From Bacteroidia bacterium (GTDB lineage: Bacteria > Bacteroidota > Bacteroidia > Bacteroidales > BM520), in NCBI GenBank assembly GCA_009930445.1, contig RZYD01000034.1, positions 1-14,615 of the forward strand: a stretch of DNA of 14,615 nucleotides, given 5' to 3'. The translations under genes and the position numbers were made by a program. Under the pieces are notes generated by a model. The model was not told the DNA's origin and made no database searches. It saw only the letters and a list, made by a program, of their open reading frames with translations. Below are positions 8,714-14,548 of the stretch, in pieces (within the stretch, counting starts at the first letter, position 1; each line of letters begins with the position of its first letter).

Positions 8714-8745
8714 TTGCCCACGCTCAAAAAAACAAAATAAATTTG
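8714..8745 (+). promoter_or_regulatory. Promoter-like sequence in X2 pointing into H2
   Basis: TAAATTTG (8738-8745) matches the Bacteroidota -7 consensus TAnnTTTG, with TTG (8714-8716) 21 bases upstream as a partial -33 element. The hexamer is followed by TGCTTCG. The copy at 14297-14304 keeps TAAATTTG. Transcription from here would run through H2. There is no coding sequence in the next 500 bases, so any product would be a short RNA or a long leader for the response-regulator operon. Confidence 0.4.
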
Positions 8746-8833
8746 TGCTTCGTGGATAGGTTGGTGCAGATTGACAAAGACTTGAAAATAAAAGCTAAAT
8801 TAATGACAAACAGATAGATATGAATGAACACCA

Positions 8834-8968
8834 GTTGCCAACACGCGGTATAGTTAATTGCCGGTGCAGTGCGTATTCGAGCGGCACAGCTCGTATCAAA
8901 AGTAGTTGTAACTTGATAGGAAAGTGCTTCGAAATCGGCAACTAACCATACCGCCATCCGTTGGCAAC
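8834..8968 (+). repeat. H2: 135-bp imperfect inverted repeat, attC-like
   Basis: GTTGCCAAC (8834-8842) pairs perfectly with GTTGGCAAC (8960-8968). GCGGTAT (8845-8851) pairs with ATACCGC (8948-8954), and GTTAATTGCCG (8853-8863) pairs with 8936-8946 with one mismatch. The small bulges between stems resemble the unpaired bases of folded attC sites. The centre can form further hairpins, for example CGAGC with GCTCG around 8878-8893. H2 differs from H3 at one base (8897) up to the right-arm core. The terminal heptamers depart from RYYYAAC/GTTRRRY, so the attC label is tentative. Confidence 0.8.
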
Positions 8969-9124
8969 AAGTGTAAAAAGACAGACGACCAGACAGATAC
9001 GATAGTGATAAATAATAACGAAAGAAAGGATTTAGCTTTTTGATAGGACAGTGCAAATCTGATGGAAATTTATTTTGTTTTTTTTCTTCCCCCCCCTCAA
9101 AAAAAAGAAAGAAACCCCACCCAC
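8969..9124 (+). repeat. Y2: direct repeat following H2 (copy of 1142-1296)
   Basis: Begins AAGTGTAAAAAGACAG after the H2 right arm and matches Y1 with a few single-base changes through about 9075, then diverges in the homopolymer region (T-run, eight C, A-run at about 9080-9110), where replication slippage is likely. No gene is seen. It leads directly into K3 as Y1 leads into K1. Confidence 0.8.
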
Positions 9125-9189
9125 ATTGCACACATTGGCAAAGCCCCACGAGCCAACGCTCTAACCAAAGCTTTGCCAAAGAGTGCAAT
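9125..9189 (+). repeat. K3: structured hairpin element upstream of the response-regulator operon
   Basis: Outer stem ATTGCAC (9125-9131) with GTGCAAT (9183-9189), internal loop ACA (9132-9134) opposite AGA (9180-9182), inner stem TTGGCAAAGC (9135-9144) with GCTTTGCCAA (9170-9179), apical GAGC-CAAC-GCTC (9150-9161). Compared with K1 both stems have changed on both sides so that pairing is kept, while loop bases are unchanged. This is the copy that best shows compensatory change. Confidence 0.82.
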
Positions 9190-9218
9190 CTTGCCACCTC
9201 GTTCAACTAATAAAGAAA

Positions 9219-9255
9219 TTATTCTAAATTTATTCTAAATTGATATTTTTATTTG
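9219..9255 (+). promoter_or_regulatory. Operator (tandem 11-bp repeat) and promoter of the two-component operon
   Basis: Two perfect adjacent copies of TTATTCTAAAT (9219-9229 and 9230-9240). Directly repeated boxes one DNA turn apart are the usual binding pattern of OmpR/PhoB-type regulators. TTTATTTG (9248-9255) is a near match to TAnnTTTG and ends 15 bases after the operator and 4 bases before the start codon, so transcripts could be leaderless. A diverged version with identical spacing lies before the PepSY gene (11196-11232). Binding by the downstream regulator is inference. Confidence 0.6.
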
Positions 9256-9259
9256 TGCT

Positions 9260-9937
9260 ATGAAAATTTTACTCATTGAAGACGAAAATGAACTTGCAGA
9301 AAGCATTATTGGCTATCTGACAGGAAATAAATTTGTTTGTGAGTGGGCAAACAGTTTACATTCCGCAATGGATAAAATTTCTGATTATGAATACGACTGC
9401 ATATTATTGGATTTGATGCTGCCCGATGGCAATGGCTTTGAAATTTTAAAAGAACTTAAAAGTCAAAACAAAATCGAAGGTGTAATCATTATTTCTGCCA
9501 AAGAAACTTTAGAAACACGGATTGAAGGGTTTAATCTGGGTGCTGATGATTATCTTACAAAACCTTTTCATTTATCTGAGTTATTAGTCAGGATACAGGC
9601 ACTTATAAGAAGAAAAAACTTCAATGGCAACAATATTTTATTTTATAACGAAATTGAAATTGACATTTTATCTAAGACTGTAAAAGTCAAAAACACTAAA
9701 ATTGAAATTACTAAAAAAGAATTTGAATTGCTTCTGTTTTTGATTGGAAACAAAAATAGAGTTCTTTCGAAAAGTGCAATTGCAGAGCATCTTTCGGGTG
9801 ATATGGCTGATATGCTCGATAATCACGATTTTGTTTACGCTCACGTTAAAAACCTGAAAAACAAACTAAAAGGTGCCGGAAGTTGCGATTATTTAAAAAC
9901 AGTTTACGGATTAGGATATAAATGGCAAAATGACTAA
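9260..9937 (+). CDS. Two-component response regulator, OmpR/PhoB family
   Basis: Cytoplasmic transcription regulator, 225 residues. The receiver domain (1-115) has the acidic pair E7-D8, the phospho-acceptor D51 (ILLDLMLPDGNG), S79 and K101 (YLTKPF). The C-terminal winged helix (about 125-223, ITKKEFELLLFL...HVKNLKNKL...VYGLGYKW) is typical of the OmpR class. Its stop overlaps the start of the histidine kinase gene by 8 bases, so the two form one unit. The ATG at 9260 comes only 4 bases after the putative -7 element, with no room for a ribosome site. It is nevertheless the start that gives a normal receiver N-terminus (MKILLIEDEN), so leaderless translation is likely. Partners are most likely its own promoter and the PepSY/TonB pair downstream. 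Confidence 0.95.
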   Translation: MKILLIEDENELAESIIGYLTGNKFVCEWANSLHSAMDKISDYEYDCILLDLMLPDGNGFEILKELKSQNKIEGVIIISAKETLETRIEGFNLGADDYLTKPFHLSELLVRIQALIRRKNFNGNNILFYNEIEIDILSKTVKVKNTKIEITKKEFELLLFLIGNKNRVLSKSAIAEHLSGDMADMLDNHDFVYAHVKNLKNKLKGAGSCDYLKTVYGLGYKWQND

Positions 9938-11195
9938 AAAACTTTTAAATACAACATCAAAATCTTACCTGTTATTTACAATTATATTAATTGTAATAGC
10001 GGCTCCTGCTTTTTATTACGTTATTCAAAATTTGTATCTCGAAGATATAGATGAAGGATTGGAACTTCACAAAGATGAATTTTTAAAATACTCAAGTATC
10101 CAATTGAAAGAAGCCGACATTTCTATATGGAACAGATATAATCGTGATATAAAAATTTTGGAAAACCAATCTGCAAAAAGTGATACTTACTTTTATAAAA
10201 ATTATTACGATTCATTGAGTGAAGAAAATGAACCTTTTAGGGAATTATATACTCCTATTTCCATCGAAGGAAAACCTTATACCTTGTCAGTTCGTGCGAA
10301 CATGGTCGAATCTGAGGATTTAATAATAAGTATATTCATCATTTTTATATTTTTATTAAGTTTTTTACTCCTTGGATTATTTTTTATCAACAAACGATTA
10401 TCGGCTAAACTTTGGAAGCCTTTTTACCTAACTTTAGAGAAAATAGAAATGTTTGAGATTGATAAAACCAATCAACCACAGTTGACCAAAACGAACATTG
10501 AAGAATTTAACCGGTTGAATCAAAGTATTGAAAAACTTATAGAGAAAAATACTACCATTTATAGAAATCAACGAGAATTTGTTGAAAATGCAGCACACGA
10601 GTTACAAACGCCTTTGGCTGTTTTTCAAGCAAAAATTGATACTTTGATTCAACGCTCAGATGTAAGTGAAGAACAATCGGTGATTTTGTGTTCTTTAAAT
10701 GAGAGTGTTTCACGATTAAACCGATTAAATAAGAACTTATTGCTACTTTCAAAAATCGAAAATGAAATCTACAGCAGCATAGAGCCAATTTGTATAAATG
10801 AAATTATCGAAAAACAACTCGTTTTTTTTACCGAACAAGCTCTTTCAAAAGGTATTAGTTTAAAAACAGAATTGAGCAAAAGACTTATTATTCAATCAAA
10901 CCAAACATTAGCCGAAATTCTTATTAGCAATTTATTTATGAATGCTATCAAACATAATATAAAAAACGGCCAAGTATGGATAAAACTGACTGAAAATTCG
11001 ATTGTTTTTTCAAATACAGGAATCCCGCAATCATTAAATAGAGAAAAGTTATTTTTACGTTTCTCAAAAACAAACCCTTTGGAAAAAGGAAACGGACTTG
11101 GTTTGGCTATTGTAAAAAAAATAACAGAGATTAACCAATGGTCTGTGTTTTATTCTTTTACCGAAAACATTCATTCTTTTTCTTTGATTTTTTGA
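9930..11195 (+). CDS. Sensor histidine kinase
   Basis: Inner-membrane sensor of 421 residues that should phosphorylate the preceding regulator. Two membrane helices (about 13-35 and 130-153) enclose a periplasmic domain of about 95 residues with no recognised ligand fold. There is no clear HAMP domain, only a linker (154-210). The dimerisation domain has H223 in AAHELQTPL. The ATP-binding domain has the N-box with N338 (NLFMNAIKHN) and the G2 box GNGLGLAIVKK (387-397). The G1 position reads FSNTGIP, with N362 where Asp is usual; from memory such variants occur in other short Bacteroidota kinases, so loss of activity should not be assumed. The ATG overlaps the regulator gene by 8 bases. The input signal is unknown; the downstream exported protein and receptor suggest an envelope or nutrient cue. 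Confidence 0.93.
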   Translation: MTKKLLNTTSKSYLLFTIILIVIAAPAFYYVIQNLYLEDIDEGLELHKDEFLKYSSIQLKEADISIWNRYNRDIKILENQSAKSDTYFYKNYYDSLSEENEPFRELYTPISIEGKPYTLSVRANMVESEDLIISIFIIFIFLLSFLLLGLFFINKRLSAKLWKPFYLTLEKIEMFEIDKTNQPQLTKTNIEEFNRLNQSIEKLIEKNTTIYRNQREFVENAAHELQTPLAVFQAKIDTLIQRSDVSEEQSVILCSLNESVSRLNRLNKNLLLLSKIENEIYSSIEPICINEIIEKQLVFFTEQALSKGISLKTELSKRLIIQSNQTLAEILISNLFMNAIKHNIKNGQVWIKLTENSIVFSNTGIPQSLNREKLFLRFSKTNPLEKGNGLGLAIVKKITEINQWSVFYSFTENIHSFSLIF

Positions 11196-11232
11196 AAATT
11201 CAAAATTTCTTCTAAATCGGGTTATAATATTG
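11196..11232 (+). promoter_or_regulatory. Operator-like tandem repeat and promoter of the PepSY-TonB pair
   Basis: AAATTCAAAAT (11196-11206) followed directly by TTCTTCTAAAT (11207-11217). They match the box upstream of the response-regulator gene at 8 and 10 of 11 positions. TAATATTG (11225-11232) is one base off TAnnTTTG, and its end lies 15 bases after the repeat, exactly as at 9219-9255. Transcription starting near 11238 would leave a leader of about 30 bases before the ATG at 11269. Confidence 0.5.
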
Positions 11233-11268
11233 CGATATAAATTTTAATTCACATAAAAAATTACAGAA

Positions 11269-11730
11269 ATGAAAACATCAAAATTATTTGTCATTGCTTT
11301 TGCAGCAATCAGCATCAATGCTTGTGCTCAAAAACCTAATGTTCCTGAGAAAGTAAACAAAGCCTTTACACAAAAATTTTCTGATGCCAAATCGGTAAAA
11401 TGGGACAAAGAAAACGAAACGGAATGGGAAGCCGAGTTTAAAATCAATGGACAAGAGTATTCGGCGAACTATTCTACAGATGGCGTTTGGATAGAAACCG
11501 AACATGAAATTGAAAAATCAGCCATTCCGGCTAATGTAAAACAAACTTTGGATACCGAATTTGCCGGCTACAAAATTGAAGAAGCAGAAATTTCGGAAAC
11601 TGCCGAAGGAAGCGTTTATGAATTTGAATTGGAAAAAGACAAAACAAATATGGAAGTAGCTGTTTCGCCCGATGGGAAAGTAGTGAAAAAAGAAGTAAAA
11701 ACCGAGAAAGACGAAGAAACCAATGACTAA
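11269..11730 (+). CDS. Exported PepSY-like (DUF2874-type) protein, probable lipoprotein
   Basis: A 153-residue exported protein. The N-terminal signal (1-18) ends in INAC with C19, compatible with lipoprotein processing, though cleavage by signal peptidase I nearby is also possible. The mature part carries two PepSY-like repeats (about 30-85 and 90-150). The first shows FSDAKSVKWDKENETEWEAEFKI and YSTDGVWIETE, the second VYEFELEKD and VSPDGKVVKKE; this alternation of aromatic and acidic residues is typical of Bacteroidota PepSY-like proteins. It is rich in Glu and Lys. The biochemical role is unknown; PepSY-like proteins are often encoded next to two-component systems and envelope genes. It lies 73 bases after the kinase with its own putative promoter, and 15 bases before the TonB receptor gene, with which it is probably co-transcribed. 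Confidence 0.85.
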   Translation: MKTSKLFVIAFAAISINACAQKPNVPEKVNKAFTQKFSDAKSVKWDKENETEWEAEFKINGQEYSANYSTDGVWIETEHEIEKSAIPANVKQTLDTEFAGYKIEEAEISETAEGSVYEFELEKDKTNMEVAVSPDGKVVKKEVKTEKDEETND

Positions 11731-11745
11731 ACTTACTATTAGACA

Positions 11746-14157
11746 ATGCAAGCTAAATTAATTTCCACAGTAATCTTTTTCACATTTTTGATTTCATATT
11801 CATTTGGGCAAAACAAAGGTGTTACGATATCAGGTTTAATAAAGGGCAAAGCGGATTTATCCGCTTTGTCTTATGTAAATGTAGTCTTGAAAACCGAAAA
11901 AGATAGTGCCTTTGTAACAGGAACAGTAACTAACGAAGAAGGTCGCTTTACTCTTTCTAACATAAAGCCAAACAATTATTACTTTGAAATTTCTTTCATC
12001 GGCTATGCCACTAAAAAGCAATCCATTTATGTTGGAAGCCTTTCAGACTTTTTGGATATAGCCACTATCGAGTTAGAAGAACTAATAACACCATTAGATG
12101 AAGTTGTTGTTTCTGCAAAACAAGATGATGTAGGCAGTAAAATGGAGAAAAAGACTTTTATGGTTGAAGATAATATTAGCCAAAGCGGAGGTTCGGTTTT
12201 ACAAACAATGCAAAACCTGCCAGGCGTAACAGTTCAAGACGGAAAAGTGCAATTAAGAGGCAATGATAAAGTAACCATTTTGATTGACAACAAACAAACT
12301 TCCTTAACCGGTTTTGGAAGTCAGTCAGGTTTAGATAACATTCCTGCTTCGTCAATCGACAAAATAGAAATAATTAACAATCCTTCATCAAAGTATGATG
12401 CAAATGGAAATGCAGGCATAATTAATATTGTAATGAAGAAGAACAATCAAGAGGGATTTAATGGGAAAGTTGGCTTCACAACAGGTATAGGTTCGTTATG
12501 GGTTCGACAAGAAAATCTACCAACCATACGACCACAATACACATTTACTCCAAAAATAAATCCAAGCGTTTCTTTTAATTACAGAAAAGACAAAGTCAAT
12601 GTTTTTTTTCAAGGTGATTATTTATACACCGAAACACTGAATAAAAATGAATTTGTAACAAGAAGTTATGACAATGGTGATGTGATAAATTCGCAATTAA
12701 AACGAAATAGGAATACCCATTTTACAACAGTCAAATCTGGAATTGATTATACAATTAATAACCAAAATTCATTAACAATTTCAGGGCTTTTTGGAAGTGA
12801 AAAAATAATTGATAGAGGCGACCAACCGTTTTTTAATTCAGACAATTCAGAAAGATATAGATTGTGGCAGTTTTTGGAAGATGAACTAAAGACAACGGCA
12901 ATGGCAACTGCCTCCTATCAACATAAATTTAAACAAGCAGGTCATTTGTTTAATATTGGGTTGAACTATACATTTCATAGAGAAGATGAAAAATATTTTT
13001 ATGACAACTATTTACCGTCAAAAACTGGAACAGATGCTTTTAAATTATTATCAGACGAGCAGGTTTATGACTTTAATTTCGACTATATTAAACCACTGAA
13101 ATACGGACGAATTGAAACAGGTGTAAAACTTCGCAATAGGAATATTCCAACAAATATGCAATTTATACCAGGAGTAAATTCCGTTTTAGACACAAATGCG
13201 GGTGGTTGGGCAACCTACAAGGAGTTAATTCCTGCAATTTATGGTAACTATATTTTTGAAAACAAAAAATGGGAAGCAGAGTTGGGTTTGAGAATAGAAT
13301 ATGTGAAAATTCAATATGATGTCAATCCTAATCATAACACTTATAGTAGCGATGGATATAATTATACACAGCCATTTCCTAATTTTAGATTAGCATACAA
13401 AATAAACGATAACAATAAAATTTCACTATTTTACAATCGCAGGGTTGATAGACCGAATGAAGTTGATATAAGAATATTCCCTAAATACGATGATGCTGAA
13501 ATTATTAAAGTTGGAAATCCAGCTTTGCGTCCACAGTTTACCAATTCATTTGAGCTTGGTTACAAAACAAGCTGGGAAAAAGGGTATTTTTATTCTGCCG
13601 TCTATCACCGTTTTGCGAAAGGAACAATTACACGAATTTCGATTATTGCTCCAAACAGTGATATAATATATGCAATATTTCAAAATGCAGGAAGAAGTTA
13701 TAATACAGGTTTAGAAATTGTGTTGTCTCAGGAAATCGCAAAATGGTATTCCTTCAATTTAAATATCAATGGATACCACAATCAAATCAACGCTTTTAGT
13801 GTTGAAAATAAATATCCAGTTCCAAACACGTTTACAGACGAAAAACAAGAAATTATTTCAGGAAATTTTAAACTAAATAACACTTTTCATTTGCCTAAAA
13901 ACTTTGATGCTCAATTAACCGCGATATATTTGGCTCCCGACATTATTCCGCAAGGAAGAATTGCACAACGGTTTTCTTTAGACATTGGAATAAAAAAGAG
14001 TGTACAAAAAGGAAAAGGTGAATTGTTTTTAAACGCAACAGATATTTTAAATACAATGATTATTAAAAAAGAAATTCAGGGTAATGGGTTCAATTACATT
14101 AGTAGTGATTATTACGAGACGCAGGTGATAAGACTTGGTTACAATTACAAATTCTAA
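11746..14157 (+). CDS. TonB-dependent receptor-like outer-membrane beta-barrel protein
   Basis: An 803-residue outer-membrane protein. A signal peptide (about 1-21) is followed by a carboxypeptidase-regulatory-like beta-sandwich (about 26-113, with YVNVVLKTEKDS, TNEEGRFTL and ISFIGYATKK). A plug-like domain follows (about 118-232: LDEVVVSAKQ, LQTMQNLPGVTVQDG, IEIINNPSSKYDANGNAGIINIVM) and then a long barrel of alternating aromatic strands ending in GYNYKF with a terminal Phe, as expected for BAM-assembled barrels. The size and the PSSKYDANGNAGIINI signature fit the outer-membrane beta-barrel family common in Bacteroidota. The substrate is unknown: no SusD partner is present, so glycan uptake by a Sus-type pair is unlikely. 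It follows the PepSY gene by 15 bases and is probably under the adjacent two-component system. X3 begins immediately after its stop codon. Confidence 0.92.
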   Translation: MQAKLISTVIFFTFLISYSFGQNKGVTISGLIKGKADLSALSYVNVVLKTEKDSAFVTGTVTNEEGRFTLSNIKPNNYYFEISFIGYATKKQSIYVGSLSDFLDIATIELEELITPLDEVVVSAKQDDVGSKMEKKTFMVEDNISQSGGSVLQTMQNLPGVTVQDGKVQLRGNDKVTILIDNKQTSLTGFGSQSGLDNIPASSIDKIEIINNPSSKYDANGNAGIINIVMKKNNQEGFNGKVGFTTGIGSLWVRQENLPTIRPQYTFTPKINPSVSFNYRKDKVNVFFQGDYLYTETLNKNEFVTRSYDNGDVINSQLKRNRNTHFTTVKSGIDYTINNQNSLTISGLFGSEKIIDRGDQPFFNSDNSERYRLWQFLEDELKTTAMATASYQHKFKQAGHLFNIGLNYTFHREDEKYFYDNYLPSKTGTDAFKLLSDEQVYDFNFDYIKPLKYGRIETGVKLRNRNIPTNMQFIPGVNSVLDTNAGGWATYKELIPAIYGNYIFENKKWEAELGLRIEYVKIQYDVNPNHNTYSSDGYNYTQPFPNFRLAYKINDNNKISLFYNRRVDRPNEVDIRIFPKYDDAEIIKVGNPALRPQFTNSFELGYKTSWEKGYFYSAVYHRFAKGTITRISIIAPNSDIIYAIFQNAGRSYNTGLEIVLSQEIAKWYSFNLNINGYHNQINAFSVENKYPVPNTFTDEKQEIISGNFKLNNTFHLPKNFDAQLTAIYLAPDIIPQGRIAQRFSLDIGIKKSVQKGKGELFLNATDILNTMIIKKEIQGNGFNYISSDYYETQVIRLGYNYKF

Positions 14158-14165
14158 CCCACAGT

Positions 14166-14230
14166 CGTAAGCACATTTGCAAGCCCGCACGAGCCAACGC
14201 TCAAACCAAAGGCTTGCAAAAGAGCTTCCG
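14166..14230 (+). repeat. K4: structured hairpin element downstream of the TonB receptor gene
   Basis: Inner stem TTTGCAAGCC (14176-14185) with GGCTTGCAAA (14211-14220), loop ACA (14173-14175) opposite AGA (14221-14223), outer stem AAGC (14169-14172) with GCTT (14224-14227). Practically identical to K2 and in the same orientation and context, downstream of the last gene of a block. Confidence 0.78.
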
Positions 14231-14246
14231 CCTCTCCAGCCCAAGT

Positions 14247-14268
14247 AACCGCCTTTCAGGGCGGTTTT
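14247..14268 (+). terminator. Terminator-like hairpin after the TonB receptor gene
   Basis: AACCGCC (14247-14253), 6-base loop, GGCGGTT (14260-14266): a perfect 7-bp stem with TTTT at its 3' side (14265-14268). The T-run is short, so strength is uncertain. It would end the PepSY-TonB transcript about 110 bases after the stop codon. Confidence 0.55.
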
Positions 14269-14274
14269 AGGATT

Positions 14275-14304
14275 GCCCAAGCTCAAAAAAACAAAATAAA
14301 TTTG
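14275..14304 (+). promoter_or_regulatory. Promoter-like sequence in X3 pointing into H3
   Basis: TAAATTTG (14297-14304) matches TAnnTTTG, with TTG near 14274-14276 as a partial upstream element at the same spacing as in X2. Transcription would pass through H3 and into the gene that begins at 14549, so here it could serve as that gene's promoter. Confidence 0.4.
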
Positions 14305-14391
14305 TACTTCGTGGATAGGTTGGTTCAGTTTGATAATGACAAGAAAATAAAGCTAAATAAATGATAAACAGACGGATATGAATCAACACCA

Positions 14392-14522
14392 GTTGCCAAC
14401 ACGCGGTATAGTTAATTGCCGGTGCAGTGCGTATTCGAGCGGCACAGCTCGTATAAAAAGTAGTTGTAACTTGATAGGAAAGTGCTTCGAAATCGGCAAC
14501 TAACCATACCGCCATCCGTTGT
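14392..14522 (+). repeat. H3: imperfect inverted repeat, attC-like, with a different right end
   Basis: Identical to H2 except at 14455, up to the GTTG of the right arm (14518-14521). After that it reads TGTGTTATT instead of GCAACAAGTG. The left arm GTTGCCAAC (14392-14400) therefore lacks a perfect outer partner, while the inner stems (14403-14409 with 14506-14512, and 14411-14421 with 14494-14504) are intact. The abrupt loss of similarity just past the GTT core is what site-specific exchange at an attC-like G/TT point would leave; this is inference. Confidence 0.78.
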
Positions 14523-14548
14523 GTGTTATTTAAACCAACCCTGACGAT

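Larger units (their letters stand above)
8599..8833 (+). repeat. X2: direct repeat downstream of the PIN gene (copy of 14158-14391)
   Basis: About 235 bases repeated at 14158-14391. Similarity begins four bases after the stop codon of the PIN gene here and directly after the stop of the TonB receptor in the other copy. In order it holds element K2, a terminator-like hairpin (8688-8710), a promoter-like sequence (8714-8745) and a less conserved AT-rich tail ending in ACACCA at the H2 arm. The tails differ by several substitutions and small indels, unlike the almost identical H repeats next to them. A + strand frame through it (8578-8817) overlaps the repeat and has no protein-like features. 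Confidence 0.8.
14158..14391 (+). repeat. X3: direct repeat downstream of the TonB receptor gene (copy of 8599-8833)
   Basis: Starts at the base after the receptor stop codon. It contains K4, the terminator-like hairpin and the TAAATTTG promoter-like box in the same order as X2, then an AT-rich tail with several substitutions and indels relative to X2, ending at the left arm of H3. No protein-coding frame is convincing on either strand. Confidence 0.8.

Noticed and set aside
8578..8817. 79-codon + strand frame after the PIN gene
   Set aside because: It consists of repeat X2; the equivalent frame is not kept in X3, and no ribosome site or known motif is present.
8834..8968. H repeats as tRNA genes or as insertion-sequence ends
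   Set aside because: No cloverleaf with an anticodon arm and TTCRA-type loop can be formed, and no transposase gene or target-site duplication is visible around any copy.
8599..9189. Retron or diversity-generating retroelement
   Set aside because: The repeated hairpins invite the idea, but no reverse transcriptase or template/variable repeat pair is present in the window.
1004..14522. CRISPR array
   Set aside because: The repeats are too long, too few and separated by kilobases of genes; no short regularly spaced repeats and no cas genes are seen.
1004..14522. Calling H firmly as an integron array
   Set aside because: The terminal heptamers fit the attC consensus only partly, the units are very large, and there is no integrase in the window; kept as a hypothesis only.
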